Positions 1 to 10,800 of a stretch of 64,000 nt of DNA are shown here, piece after piece. The DNA lies in contig NC_009355.1 of the NCBI RefSeq assembly GCF_000092065.1, positions 806,001-870,000 on the forward strand, read 5' to 3'. Both the position numbers and the translations under genes were made by a program. Numbering within the stretch: the first letter of the stretch is position 1; each line of letters begins with the position of its first letter. The stretch comes from Ostreococcus lucimarinus CCE9901 (lineage: Eukaryota; Chlorophyta; Mamiellophyceae; Mamiellales; Bathycoccaceae). The notes beneath the pieces were generated by a model. It saw only the letters and a program-made list of their open reading frames with translations. It ran no database searches and had not been told where the DNA came from.

Positions 1-281
1 CTGAGCGTATGCAGGGTGTCGCACTCACGTTCCAGGGACTCGGAGAATTTTCACCTACGTGGCCGTTGTCGTCGAGACTGCACACCTTATTCGGCATACT
101 GTTCTTTTTGGCACAGATTCCGTCGAATCGATCACGCGTGGAGTTTATCAAACCAAAAGTAGCAGAAAATGCGACTAGGGAGGAGATGATGGAAGACTTC
201 AGGCGAGCGATCGCGAGCGCTCTCGATGTCCCCGTGGCGAACGAGCGCGGCGGCTACGATATGCCACATCGCGAGCGATGA
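1..281 (+). CDS. Lysophospholipid acyltransferase (LPCAT/PlsC-like), 3' end only
   Basis: This reading frame is open from the left edge of the window to a stop at 279-281, so only the C-terminal ~92 residues are present. The segment has a Trp followed by a hydrophobic stretch, then VEFIKPKV, an acidic linker, and FRRAIASALDVPV. That order matches the region after the PlsC domain of LPCAT/AGPAT enzymes, where a VEVEFLP-type strand is followed by a helix ending in MAEALGVPV. Such enzymes acylate lysophospholipids at ER membranes. The catalytic HX4D motif lies outside the window, so the assignment rests on the tail alone. The gene converges on the P450 reductase gene, with 33 bp between stop codons. 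Confidence 0.5.
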   Translation, partial: ERMQGVALTFQGLGEFSPTWPLSSRLHTLFGILFFLAQIPSNRSRVEFIKPKVAENATREEMMEDFRRAIASALDVPVANERGGYDMPHRER

Positions 282-314
282 ACGTGCAAACAATTGTTGC
301 TACAAACATGTGTG

Positions 315-2345
315 CTACCACACGTCCTGATGGTATCTAAACTCTGCCTTCAGGCGACGTAAAATCTCCTCCGCTTCGTGCGCCGCGTAGTCGCCCTCGC
401 GCATCAACACACTCAGGAGCGCCTTGTTCACATCCTTTGCCATGTTCTTCGCGTCACCGCAAATGAACACCGCGCCCTCGTTTTTGCCCACGGTACCTTT
501 GACGATTGGGTACACCGTCGACGCCTTTTCGATAATCTTGTCCTGCACGTACACCTTCTTCGGCCCGTCGCGGCTAAACGCCACGTCCAGGTCGGTAATC
601 ACGCCCTCTCGCAACGCGGTCTGCATCTCTGCTTCGTATATGAAATCGCGATCTTTGTTACGGCATCCAAAGAACAGCATCGCCGGGCCTAACTTGGCAC
701 CAGAAGCTTGAAGCGCCGTGCGCTCTTGCAAGAAACCTCGGAAAGGGGCGTAGCCGGTGCCTGGTCCAATCATGATAACAGGCGCTTCTGGATTTGTCGG
801 CAGTCGGAAAGTGCTCGTTCGCACGAAAATCGGAATCTTTTGGCCTTCAGCCGCGCGCTGTAAGAATGTACTCGCGACACCTTCGTGCATGCGACCGGTG
901 AAGACTTTCTCTTTGACGACGGCGACGGTGGCGGTGACGACGTTTTTGTTAGCCGCCGGACTTGAGCTGATGCTGTAAAATCGAGCCGCTAAACGAGGCG
1001 CAACGGCGCCAAAGAATAATCCAATATCTGGAACAGCGCTGGAGTAGTCCTCCATCACCTCCAAAAGCGATCTGTGGGGCTTCGTTATGTACTTTGCGAA
1101 TTCATCCTTGCCCGCCGGCGAGGCTAAAAAGGCGAGCTTTTCTGCGTCCTTGCCCGAAGCGACGGAGGCGAGCGCAGCGAGCGCTTGCTTTCGAGGGGGC
1201 GTTAAAACGTCCGCGTACCGCGCAATCGCATCTCCGACCGTCATGGGCGTCGCGAACGGCTCGGCGAGCGACGCAGGAGCACCACTCGGCTTCACCAAAC
1301 GGAAGACCTCGTCGACGTCGAGCTTCAGCGCTTTGGCTACGCGCTTCGTGACGTCCTTACCGTTCTCCGCAAACACGCCCAAGTGGTCGCCCGTCTTGTA
1401 CTGCACGCTCGAGCCTGAAATATCAAACTCTACGTGAACGCAACTTCGATCGGCATCTTTACTGAAGAGTTCGCGCACAACTTTGACGGAGGAGAGGTAC
1501 GGCTTTGCCGCCGTCGGCGCGACGCGCGTGTTAGAGTGCTCCTTTTCGTATTTGGCCGCCTGACTCGCCGCTGCGCGCTCGCCGTCGCTACCACGCATAA
1601 TGATGACGTCGTAACGAGGCAACTCCTCGTCGCCGCCGTCGGAATGTAAACCAAACTTGGCCTCGAACGCGGGCCAAAACGCCTCGATCCAATTTTCAAA
1701 GTCTTGCTCCAAGCACTGGTCGTCGTCTCCCAAGTGAAGCTTCAGCAGCGGTTGAGCGCCTAAATCCACCAAAGCCTTGTGAACCATCTTCGCCGCCGCG
1801 TTGAACTGTTCGTAGCAACGATTACCGAGCCCGAACACGCTGAACGTTACGTTTTCCAACAAATCCGGCATCCGCCCGTCGCTCGCGCAGTCCCGCGCCC
1901 AATACACGAAATCCGAGCTCGTATCCGTCGGTTCCCCGTCCCCGTACGTCGATTGCAGAAACACACAGCACCCGGTCTCCGCCACGAGCGCGTCCTCGGC
2001 GTGCATGGAATCCACGGTTTCGAGATCCACCGCGCGCGCCGCCACGGCGGCGCCGTACCGCGCGCGCGCGTGCGCCACCACCTCCCGCGCGTACCGCTCG
2101 CTCGTCCCCGTCTGCGTGCCGTAAAACACGCTCAGACGCACTTTCCCCGCGTCGTCGAACGTCTCTTTCGCCGTCGCCGGCGCCCGCCCGCGACCGAGCG
2201 CGCCGAACCACGACGCCGTCGTCATCGTCCCATCTTTCCCCGTCGCGTTCGACGCCGCGCGCACCGCGATCAACCCGACGACCGAGGCGCAGAGCACGGT
2301 CGCGCTCGCGAGCACCAGCGCGTCGCTCGACGCGAGCGCGTCCAT
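315..2345 (-). CDS. CPR: NADPH-cytochrome P450 reductase
   Basis: This 676-residue protein is a full-length diflavin reductase that passes electrons from NADPH through FAD and FMN to microsomal cytochromes P450. Residues 8-30 form an N-terminal membrane anchor. The flavodoxin (FMN) domain starts at about residue 71 with SVFYGTQTGTSERYA and continues through STYGDGEPTD and FGLGNRCYEQFN. The FAD domain carries RFYSISSSP, and the NADPH domain carries GPGTGYAPFRGF, FFGCRNKDRDF and CGDAKNMAKDV. The chain ends in Trp, the residue that stacks on FAD in this family. The start is the first ATG before the anchor. It diverges from the AP2/ERF gene across a 686-bp spacer. Confidence 0.95.
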   Translation of the reverse strand: MDALASSDALVLASATVLCASVVGLIAVRAASNATGKDGTMTTASWFGALGRGRAPATAKETFDDAGKVRLSVFYGTQTGTSERYAREVVAHARARYGAAVAARAVDLETVDSMHAEDALVAETGCCVFLQSTYGDGEPTDTSSDFVYWARDCASDGRMPDLLENVTFSVFGLGNRCYEQFNAAAKMVHKALVDLGAQPLLKLHLGDDDQCLEQDFENWIEAFWPAFEAKFGLHSDGGDEELPRYDVIIMRGSDGERAAASQAAKYEKEHSNTRVAPTAAKPYLSSVKVVRELFSKDADRSCVHVEFDISGSSVQYKTGDHLGVFAENGKDVTKRVAKALKLDVDEVFRLVKPSGAPASLAEPFATPMTVGDAIARYADVLTPPRKQALAALASVASGKDAEKLAFLASPAGKDEFAKYITKPHRSLLEVMEDYSSAVPDIGLFFGAVAPRLAARFYSISSSPAANKNVVTATVAVVKEKVFTGRMHEGVASTFLQRAAEGQKIPIFVRTSTFRLPTNPEAPVIMIGPGTGYAPFRGFLQERTALQASGAKLGPAMLFFGCRNKDRDFIYEAEMQTALREGVITDLDVAFSRDGPKKVYVQDKIIEKASTVYPIVKGTVGKNEGAVFICGDAKNMAKDVNKALLSVLMREGDYAAHEAEEILRRLKAEFRYHQDVW

Positions 2346-3031
2346 CGCGCGCGGCGAACTCGCGCGCCGCGCCTTCGCGCGCGCCTATGCGCGCACGCGC
2401 CTCCCCTATGCGCGCACCAGTGACGACGCCATTACGCAAAACTTACGCGCCCGCGATCGTCGATTCGCTCGCCCCGCGCGCGAGATTCGCCCATCATCCT
2501 GAAGATAAACTCACACATAAAACGCTACTCGGACAAACGACATGGCGTCAGGATCGCTTCAATGTGCGGTCACCCGCGCCGTCGCGATCGCGCGGTCGTC
2601 GTTCGAAACGACCGGCGGCCGCCGCCGCGTCGACGCGCGGCACGTCCACGCGCGCGACGACGCGGCAAAGCGACGCGCGATCGAAGCGACGCGGCGACGC
2701 GACGCGACGCGACGCGATCTCGCGCGAGGCGAGATTCGGGCGACGCTCGAGCGCGCGCGACGACGATACGGACGGTAATCGCGTCGCATCGGACGCATCG
2801 CGTCGCGACCTATCCATCCGACCGCGGGGCGCGGGCGCGCGGTGACGCGCGCGGCGTTCGACGGGCGCGACGGCGCGCGGGAAACGCGAGATAAAGGGTG
2901 GTTCGCGATCGCTCGGGGTGAGACGCGCGCTCGGGCGACGGTGAGGCGCGCGCGCGAGGGTCGAGGAGACGGACGCGGGCGACTGGGCGCCGCGACGCCG
3001 GACTCGAGACGCGGGACGCGCGAGAGGGACG
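2346..3031. other. Divergent intergenic region, CPR / AP2-ERF
   Basis: This is the largest gene-free stretch in the window. It separates two divergently transcribed genes and should hold both promoters. It is very GC-rich, with GACGC-type short tandem repeats around 2690-2720 and scattered CGCG and CGATCG palindromes. Open frames crossing it on both strands are Arg/Ala-rich low-complexity translations without domain signatures, so I do not call a gene. I see no clear TATA box, RNA gene or mobile element. Confidence 0.6.
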
Positions 3032-4327
3032 ATGACGGCGTCGAGAGGCGACAGCGCGATGATGGGCGACGATGAGATGGCGGCGGGAGCGATCGGGGCG
3101 ATGCAAGGGGCGGCGTTCGCGGCGTTTGCGAATCCGGTCGATTTGAGCGCGACCCCGCCGACGCGGGGGTTCGCGGTGGGGAGCGCGCCGGGATTTTATC
3201 CAGGGGTTGGTGGTGCGTTGGCGGGGGCGTCGGGGATCGGACGAGGTGGAAATATGATCGCAGGGACGTCACCGAACTTTTTGGCGGGAACGTCGCCGGG
3301 ATCGCTCGGGTCGTCGCCGTCGTTTTACGGGTCGTCGCCGACGGCGATTCCGCAAGTCGTTCGGCCGAAGGCGCCCATGGACCGCGGGATCGGGTTTCCG
3401 GGATTGTCTTCCTCGCTTCCGGGTAAGCATCACATCGGATCTCCTAATAGTGGATTTAGTGCGTTTAGTCCTCCGATGAACTTGAAGGACTCGCCGCGAG
3501 CGATGGCGCACTTTTCGTCCTCGCCTCCAGTCAAGTCGGGCGGCGTGCACAAGCCGCCGTCGGGCGCGACGAAGGCGAAGAAGATGGAGATCGCCCGAGC
3601 TGCGGTCAACGAGGTGACTGCTGCGGCCGTAGCCGTGTCGTCGATGCCCGGCGCTTCGATGAGCGCGTCGATGCCGCTGAACTCGAGCGGTAAACCGCAA
3701 AAGAGTGTGTACCGAGGGGTTAGACAACGGCCGTGGGGCAAGTACGCAGCCGAAATCAGAGACCCCACGCGCGGGTCAAGGCTTTGGTTGGGTACGTTCG
3801 ATTCTGCCGAAGAAGCGGCTTTGGCGTACGACGCCGCGGCTCGTGCGATCCGCGGCGACGCCGCAGTGACGAACTTTGGCAAAGACGTTCCGATCCCAGC
3901 GTCTGTACGAGCGCAGTTGCCTCCGCTTCCGACGCGTCCGGTGCAAGGCAGAGGCGGGACGCCGCGAGACGACAGCGCGTTGTCCGGGCGCATGTCAAAA
4001 TTGTCGACTTCGAATAAGCCTGCGAAGAACCTTGAAGAAGAGGCCGAGATGTTACTCATGCTTCAAGCCGCGGATAGCGATACGAAGACGAGCACGCCTG
4101 ACAAATCTGATTCGGTGGAGGACCAAGCCACGGGAATGGATCTCGAGGAAGATAACGGGGCGAGTTCGGTGACCGTTGGCTTGACTTTGCGCGCGCAAAA
4201 GTCCAACGCTCCGCCAAGTGCTCCCGCGCCGGCAGCAAGAATTCAGCAGACCGATGCATCTAACGCGATGATTTCGGCGTTGAAGGCTTCGACCGTCAGT
4301 ACGCGTACGCGCCGCGGCGGCGCGTAA
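3032..4327 (+). CDS. AP2/ERF-domain transcription factor
   Basis: This 431-residue protein has one AP2/ERF DNA-binding domain at about residues 224-285: [19 protein letters not shown], then [18 protein letters not shown], then [14 protein letters not shown]. The Ala and Asp in AEIRDP are typical of ERF-type rather than DREB-type domains. The ~220-residue N-terminus is rich in Gly, Ser, Pro and Met and looks disordered. The C-terminus has a short acidic segment that could activate transcription. Its targets cannot be read from sequence. The start is the first ATG of the frame after the GC-rich spacer; Met codons at 3059 and 3062 are alternatives. Confidence 0.92.
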   Translation: MTASRGDSAMMGDDEMAAGAIGAMQGAAFAAFANPVDLSATPPTRGFAVGSAPGFYPGVGGALAGASGIGRGGNMIAGTSPNFLAGTSPGSLGSSPSFYGSSPTAIPQVVRPKAPMDRGIGFPGLSSSLPGKHHIGSPNSGFSAFSPPMNLKDSPRAMAHFSSSPPVKSGGVHKPPSGATKAKKMEIARAAVNEVTAAAVAVSSMPGASMSASMPLNSSGKPQKSVYRGVRQRPWGKYAAEIRDPTRGSRLWLGTFDSAEEAALAYDAAARAIRGDAAVTNFGKDVPIPASVRAQLPPLPTRPVQGRGGTPRDDSALSGRMSKLSTSNKPAKNLEEEAEMLLMLQAADSDTKTSTPDKSDSVEDQATGMDLEEDNGASSVTVGLTLRAQKSNAPPSAPAPAARIQQTDASNAMISALKASTVSTRTRRGGA

Positions 4328-4479
4328 AAGCAAGCATTTAAACGTCCGCGCACCAAAGAGGGCGAGCGAGCCGCGATAGAAACACAAAATGTTATAGTAA
4401 AAGCTCTCGGTGCATATTAAAACTCAACGTACGATAGTCAAGCCGACAAGCGCATGGCGCATGTGGTAAATACAGCGCT

Positions 4480-5940
4480 TTAAATTAACGTCGCGAACGC
4501 GACCAAGGACCCGAAGGCGAGCGCCGCGGCGACGCCGGCGGGCGCGCCGCTCGAACGCGGTTCGTTGTCGCGAGCACTCATATATGCATCGTAGTTTTCG
4601 AGCGTAATATCATTCGGGCATGACGTATCGGCGCACTTTGAAGTTGATAAGCACAGTCCGTAGGTCCCGCAGCAATCGTTCGCCGTGCAAATTGATTCGA
4701 GATACGAAAGCGTCGGCGCGCCGCTCGAGCATTGAAAGTCGCAGTTCGGCACTTGTCGAGTCACCATTTCACCATCAGGGCAACGCAGAACGTCCGGTGG
4801 ACAGTGAGTGAAACCATTTGGGCCCGAGGATGTCTCGACGCTCGGTCCAGGTGCGGGAGCCAAATCATCATCGTCGACGAAGCCGTTATTCGACACGCCA
4901 TCCGTTTCAAGCATCCAGTCGATGAGAGAAGGGCCAAAATCTGCCGTAAAGGTCAGCGCGGTCGCGAGTTCGGTGTTCAAACCCGAAACAAGTCGAAGCT
5001 CGGTGCGACCACCGACGTCGCACTGGCTCGTGTTGCCAAAGTGCACGAGATCAGTATCTGGGTTGTTCGGGAGCAGCTTTTGGCGAGAGACGAGCGCGTC
5101 TGCAGTCGTGACTTTCGCCGACGCATCGCACCCGTTGTGATCGGCCCAGCCAGCCAACGTTTGTTCAACGGAAGGTACAGGTTTACCTTCGAATCGACCG
5201 CCATCGACGGGAATGTTGTCGAGTTCACCATGGATGGCCAAGACGTTCACTGGCGTCTTTGTCGTCGCCGTGAACGCGGCGCAGTTGGATTGCGCGTCCG
5301 CGAAGGTCAGACCAGAGATAGATACGATACCCGAGATTAAATCGGGCTTCTCGCAAGCCATGCGATACGCCATGAACCCACCGTTCTCCCAACCGACGAT
5401 GTAAACCTTGTCCTCGGCGACGTTGTACTGAGACTTCACGGCTCGGATGACTTGCGCGAGATGTTCGACGTCGTCGACGGGTTCCCACGTCTCCGGATCC
5501 CCCGGGCGTAACGAGAAGCGTCCAGCTGCGCAGCACGCGGGTGTTGCAGCCCAAGATCTACATCCGTAGCGAGTGTTCAAAATACCACCAAGTCGAGTGC
5601 ACGATGAGCACCAGAATCGATTTCTCGTCCCTTCGGGAAGTGCGAGGATGAACTCGCGAGAATCCACCTGCTCGGTGAAGCGCAAAATTCGGTTTGTGGA
5701 GTCGCCATCCATGCAGCGCCCGTGGAGAAGAACGATGAGAGGAACATCTGGTGGTACATTTGTCGCGTTATCCTCGCCGGGCACGGAGACGTCGGGGATG
5801 TAGAGCGTGATTGGGTCTCTGTCTTCTCCCGAGGCGTACACGATGTCCACCTCCTGCCTCGCGACGGCGGAGACGCGAGAGGCGCCGAGCAGTAAGATGA
5901 GAAAAACCGAGTAGAAAGCGCTTGAGACTTTGCAAATCAT
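4480..5940 (-). CDS. Secreted PHB-depolymerase/esterase-like protein with lost catalytic residues
   Basis: A 486-residue protein starting at the ATG at 5940, chosen because MICKVSSAFYSVFLILLLGA is a good signal peptide; the frame extends upstream but without a plausible leader. Residues ~35-320 resemble the alpha/beta-hydrolase family of PHB depolymerases and feruloyl esterases (COG3509-like), with VPLIVLLHGRCMDG near the oxyanion hole and KVYIVGWENGGFMAYRMA at the nucleophile elbow. The family motif is GXSXGG; here Ser is Glu (codon GAG). I also see no GGGH-type catalytic His segment. A Cys-rich region follows (ICTANDCCGTYGLCLSTSKC), and the protein ends in a hydrophobic stretch that suggests a GPI-anchor signal. 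It is probably a surface-bound pseudoenzyme or binding protein. Confidence 0.75.
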   Translation of the reverse strand: MICKVSSAFYSVFLILLLGASRVSAVARQEVDIVYASGEDRDPITLYIPDVSVPGEDNATNVPPDVPLIVLLHGRCMDGDSTNRILRFTEQVDSREFILALPEGTRNRFWCSSCTRLGGILNTRYGCRSWAATPACCAAGRFSLRPGDPETWEPVDDVEHLAQVIRAVKSQYNVAEDKVYIVGWENGGFMAYRMACEKPDLISGIVSISGLTFADAQSNCAAFTATTKTPVNVLAIHGELDNIPVDGGRFEGKPVPSVEQTLAGWADHNGCDASAKVTTADALVSRQKLLPNNPDTDLVHFGNTSQCDVGGRTELRLVSGLNTELATALTFTADFGPSLIDWMLETDGVSNNGFVDDDDLAPAPGPSVETSSGPNGFTHCPPDVLRCPDGEMVTRQVPNCDFQCSSGAPTLSYLESICTANDCCGTYGLCLSTSKCADTSCPNDITLENYDAYMSARDNEPRSSGAPAGVAAALAFGSLVAFATLI

Positions 5941-6021
5941 AGTGTTGTGTTTGAAGTTGAGTCTGAAATGCACGACTATTCGCGCGCGAGTCTCGAAATG
6001 GCGTCCATATAACGCCCGCGT

Positions 6022-6147
6022 CTCGGGCTCGTCGCGCCGCCTCGGGAACGCCGCCTCGATTCGATTCATAACAACACCGACGTGCCTGCCCCTCGGGCTC
6101 GTCGCGCCACCTCGGGAACGCCGCCTCGATTTATAACAACACCGACG
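6022..6147. repeat. Tandem direct repeat (61 and 56 bp) overlapping the LRR gene stop
   Basis: Copy 1 is 6022-6082 and copy 2 is 6092-6147. Both read CTCGGGCTCGTCGCGCC, then CTCGGGAACGCCGCCTCGAT, then ATAACAACACCGACG. They differ by one substitution and a small indel that repeats GATTC in copy 1. Copy 2 contains the stop and last codons of the LRR gene (stop at 6131-6133). Copy 1 lies just downstream of it, in the spacer before the esterase-like gene. Confidence 0.85.
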
Positions 6148-7684
6148 AAGGTTGACACTGCGAGTAATACGCATCAAAGTACACGCAAGAGTTGCCAGGC
6201 GCACAGCACTTGGGTCCGTCGTAAAGTGCGCCGGCGCACTGCTCCCACTGCGCGTTACAGGGCAGGCACTCGGACCTGTCGTCGTCAATTCGAGTGCACG
6301 TTAGACCGCGCTTGCAGCAAGTTGGGCCGTCGAAAGATTTCCCACCACATTTCTGATACGCGTCTGAACATGGCACACACTGCTTCCCACCGAACTCGAA
6401 AGGAACGCTGAGACACGTACCTTCCTCGCAGCACGTTTCTTTCCTTCCGCTGAGTTCCCAGATGGAACAGCCTTCGCCTGGCGCAGCGCATTGACATGAC
6501 CCCAAACCGAGAAGCGTGCCCGCTGTTTCCGGCCAAAGTTGACAAAGTTCCCACGGTTTGTCGCACTCGGCTTCCTTTTGCTCCTTCGTGGCGAATGGTA
6601 AGTCTGGAAGTGCACCGCAAAGCCCAGCGTTGTTTGCCAGGCTAATCATTTTGAGATTCGGCAGAGACGCCTTGGATAGAGTCACCGGACCCGTGAATCG
6701 GCAGCGATCGAGCAGCACGCCCTCGAGCCGCTTTAGCCGAGAAAGTTCGTTGATCGAACCCGTAAGCAAATTTTCGTGCACGTCGAGGAACGTCAAGTTT
6801 CGCGGTAGGAATCGAGGTAAAGTTCCGCTCAAAAAGTTGCCTTCGACGATCAAGGACTCGAGCGCCAGGGCGGAGGACCAGTCGCTCGGTATAAACCCGC
6901 TGATGAAGTTATCGTCCAGATTTAACGTTCGAAGGCGTGGAAGTGTGGCGAGCTCTTGTGGAATGGCGCCGTGGAGTTGGTTCCCGGACACGTCCATGGA
7001 TTCGAGTTCGACGAGATTCCCGACGCTCGCCGGGAGAGCGAGACGATCCGTCTTCAAACCGAGCATATTTCTGTGCAAATTCAACTCTCTGAGCTTGACG
7101 AGATTACCGATTTCTGCGGGAACGCTGCCCGAAAGTTGATTGCCAAAGTGAACCCCCGGAAATCCGTACACTTCGCGCTTGTCGACGGGTACCGACGCGT
7201 CGAATCGTCTCTGTCTCTCTGTGAAGCCGCCGTCCAAATTCAGGACTTCGAGCGACGTCAAAGTCCCGATCGACTTCGGAATCGGTCCCTCGAGCGTGTT
7301 CAAATTCAAATGCAGCTCCACGAGATTCGGCATCGCCAACAAGAACTCCTCGGAAATCGTTCCCTCGAGCGCGTTATCGCTCGCGTCCAACGTCGTCAAC
7401 CGCTCCATCCTCGGCACGCGCGCCGGCAGCCTCCCTCGCAGCCCTCGTCCGCGCAACCGTATCTTCACCACCCTCCCGTTTTCATCGCACGCCACCGTCC
7501 CGTCCCCGATCGCGCACACGTCCCCGATCGCCAGCGCGCGTCCCAGCGCCTCGTCGTCCCTCGCGCTCGCCAGCAGCGTCCTCACCGCCTCCGCGTCGCC
7601 CGCGTCCGTCGCCCGCGTCGCCATCGCTCGCATCGCCGCCATCGCGACGCACGTCGCCGTCCCCGCGCGTCGCTTTCGCCCCAT
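6131..7684 (-). CDS. Secreted leucine-rich-repeat protein with C-terminal CBM1-like Cys modules
   Basis: A 517-residue protein. I use the ATG at 7684; upstream codons only extend a poly-Asp microsatellite and lack an ATG. A short basic, Ala-rich leader could be a signal peptide. About nine plant-type LRRs follow, for example [20 protein letters not shown] and [16 protein letters not shown]. The last ~110 residues hold three Cys-rich modules. The final one has WEQC, YDGPKCC, GNSC and DAYYSQCQ, matching fungal-type cellulose-binding module CBM1 (W-x-QCGG, Y-x-GPT-x-CA, NPYYSQCL), including the Trp and Tyr pair of the binding face. A surface glycan-binding role is likely but inferred. It is followed on the same strand by the esterase-like gene. 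Confidence 0.78.
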   Translation of the reverse strand: MGRKRRAGTATCVAMAAMRAMATRATDAGDAEAVRTLLASARDDEALGRALAIGDVCAIGDGTVACDENGRVVKIRLRGRGLRGRLPARVPRMERLTTLDASDNALEGTISEEFLLAMPNLVELHLNLNTLEGPIPKSIGTLTSLEVLNLDGGFTERQRRFDASVPVDKREVYGFPGVHFGNQLSGSVPAEIGNLVKLRELNLHRNMLGLKTDRLALPASVGNLVELESMDVSGNQLHGAIPQELATLPRLRTLNLDDNFISGFIPSDWSSALALESLIVEGNFLSGTLPRFLPRNLTFLDVHENLLTGSINELSRLKRLEGVLLDRCRFTGPVTLSKASLPNLKMISLANNAGLCGALPDLPFATKEQKEAECDKPWELCQLWPETAGTLLGLGSCQCAAPGEGCSIWELSGRKETCCEEGTCLSVPFEFGGKQCVPCSDAYQKCGGKSFDGPTCCKRGLTCTRIDDDRSECLPCNAQWEQCAGALYDGPKCCAPGNSCVYFDAYYSQCQPSSVLL

Positions 7685-7846
7685 CCCGTCGTCGTCGTCG
7701 TCGTCGTCGTCGTCGCGCCTTCGCGTCGCACCGTGTGGTCGACGACAATCGGCGACACAAAACGTCAATCGTCGCGGTCGGGCGGTCGGTCGCCGCGCGC
7801 GCGGTCGAAGGTTCTGGATGTCGACGACGGGTGCGCGGCGCGATTA

Positions 7847-10800
7847 ATGGCGCGCGACGGAACGCGACGCGCGTCGTCGGCGTCGGCGTCGACGTCGACG
7901 ATCGAGATGACCGCGCCCGTCTACCCCGCGTGGTCGAACGCGCCGGCGCGGACGCTGGCGCATCACGACAGCGACGAAACCGTCGGGATCGCGTCGGCGT
8001 CGGTGGACGATCGGCGCGCGCGCGCGGGCGGGCACAACGAGCTCGAGCGCGAGCCGGGGAAGGCGCTGTGGAGACTGGTGCTGGAACAGTTCGATGACGC
8101 GCTGGTGAAGGTGCTGCTGGCGGCGGCGGCGGTGTCGCTGGCGCTGGCGTACGCGGAGGGCGGCGCGGAGGAGGGACTCGCGGCGTACGCGGAGCCGGCG
8201 GTCATCGCGCTGATTTTGGTGCTGAACGCGATCGTCGGGGTGTGGCAGGAGAGCAACGCGGAGCGCGCGCTGGATGCGCTGAAGGAGATGCAGAGCGAAC
8301 ACGCGAAGTGCCTGAGAGACGGTCGATGGAACGGCTCGCTCGAGGCGCGGGAATTGGTGCCGGGGGACGTGGTGGAGCTGAAGACGGGCGATCGAGTGCC
8401 GGCGGATTGTCGAGTGATTCGATTGAAGACGGCGACGGTGCGCGTGGAGCAGGCGTCGTTGACTGGGGAATCCGTGGCGGTGGATAAGCGCGTGGAGAGC
8501 GTGAAGGATGAAGACATCGAGTTGCAAGGGAAGACGTGCATGCTGTTCGCCGGCACGGCGGTGTCCAACGGATGCTGTCTGTGCGTGGTGAACTCGACGG
8601 GTATGTCGACCGAGATCGGGAAGATTCAGTCGCAAATCAAAGAAGCGAGCGAGGAAGAGGAGGATACGCCGCTGAAGCAAAAGCTCGATCGATTCGGTGA
8701 GAGCTTGACGATGATGATTGGCGTCATTTGCCTTCTCGTGTGGTTGATCAACTACAGGCACTTTGTTCAATTTGAGTTCAAGGCTGGGTCAACGATCCCC
8801 AGCGTGGCGTTTGATCTCGTGAAGTGTACGTATTATTTCAAAATCGCCATCGCTCTCGCCGTGGCGGCTATTCCCGAAGGCTTACCGGCGGTAATCACGA
8901 CGTGCTTGGCGCTCGGTACAAGAAAGATGGCGAAGAAGAACGCCATCGTTCGCAAGTTGCCGAGCGTGGAAACTCTTGGTTGCACGAGTGTTATTTGCAG
9001 CGACAAGACGGGTACGTTGACCACGAATCAAATGTCTGCCGTAAAGCTCATCACCGTGCGCGATGAGACTCACTTGACGACATACACCGTCGAAGGGACG
9101 ACGTACAACCCCACCGAGGGTGGCGTCGTCGGCGCGCCGAAAAAGCTTGACGCGAGTTTGCGCGCCATCGCTAAGATTTCTGCTTTGTGCAACGGCGCTC
9201 AGTTGGAGTACAAAAACGATGCGTACAAGTGCGTCGGTGAACCGACGGAAGGTGCGCTCAAAGTTTTGTGCGAGAAGATTGGTTTGGATGACATGCGCGG
9301 CGTCGCCAAGAAGCGCTCCTCCAAACCCGAGCAACACGCACAAATCGTGTGCGACATGATTGAAAGTGCACACGACGTCCGGGCAACTTTAGAATTCGAT
9401 CGTGATCGCAAGTCGATGAGCGTCATCGCGAGTGAAAAGACCGATAGCAAGCGGGGTAGCGCCAACGAACTCCTCGTCAAGGGGGCGCCTGAAGTGTTGC
9501 TTGAACGCTGCGCGTTTGTGCAGATGCCGGACGGCGCGACGGCGCCGCTTTCCGCAACGATGCGAAATGTCATCCTCAACGAACAAGCGACGATGGCTCG
9601 CGACGCGCTGCGATGTCTCGCGTTCGCGAAAAAGGTTTCGCTTGGTGATTTGTCTTCGTACGACGGATCAGAGAAGCACAAGGCGCACAAGGTGCTCAAG
9701 GATCCGTCCGCGTACGCGTCCATCGAATCCGATTTAATCTTCGTTGGCATGACTGGTTTGCGAGATCCCCCGAGACCGGAAGTCGCTGGAGCCATTAAGG
9801 CGTGTCACACTGCCGGTATTCGCGTTATCGTCATCACCGGCGACAACAAGCTTACCGCGGAGGCGATTTGCACCGAAATTGGCGTCTTCAAGTCTTCGGC
9901 GGACGTTAAGGGGAAATCCTTCACCGGTCGTGAATTCGCTGCGATGTCCAAATCTAAGCAACTCAAAGCGCTTCTTGGTGAAGGCGGTCGCGTGTTCAGT
10001 CGCACTGAGCCCAAACACAAGCAAGACATCGTTCGTCTCCTTCGCGATAGCGGCGACGTAGTCGCCATGACGGGCGACGGTGTCAACGACGCGCCGGCGT
10101 TGAAGCTCGCGGATATCGGTATCGCCATGGGTATCGCCGGTACTGAGGTCGCGAAGGAAGCGTCCGACATGGTTCTCGCCGACGACAACTTCAGCACCAT
10201 CGTCGAAGCCGTCTCCGAGGGTAGAAGCATCTACAACAACATGAAGGCGTTCATTCGATACATGATTTCTTCCAATGTCGGCGAAGTGGTGAGCATTTTC
10301 CTTACCGCTGCGCTTGGCATGCCCGAGGGCTTGGTGCCGGTGCAGCTTCTTTGGGTGAATCTCGTCACCGATGGTCCTCCGGCCACGGCGCTCGGTTTCA
10401 ATCCTCCGGACAAAGACATCATGACGAAGCCGCCGAGACGAAAGGACGAAGATCTCTTATCCAACTGGGTCATGTTCAGATACGCCGTCGTCGGTCTTTA
10501 CGTCGGCGTCGCTACCGTGGGCGCGTTCGCGATTTGGTTCACGCGCACTAGTTTCATGGGTATCGACTTGAGCCAAGACGGTCACACGCCCGTGACTTTC
10601 AAGCAGCTGACAAACTGGGGCGAGTGCGCGAGCTGGAAAAATTTCAAGGGAGGCAAATTCACCGCCGGCGGCGTCGCGTACTCTTACACCGGTAAGCACG
10701 CGTGCGATTACTTCGAGGCGGGCAAAGTGAAAGCGTCGACGCTTTCGCTCACTGTTCTTGTCGCGATCGAGATGTTCAATGCGCTCAACGCGCTTTCGGA

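Noticed and set aside
2387-3272. Long Arg-, Ala- or Pro-rich frames on both strands across the CPR/AP2 spacer
   Set aside because: In GC-rich DNA the stops are rare, so long frames arise by chance. These have no ATG context, no domain, and overlap a real gene or promoter.
6956-7846. Plus-strand extension of the Ca2+-ATPase frame by ~297 codons
   Set aside because: It is antisense to the LRR gene, is basic and unlike any ATPase, and homology begins after 7847.
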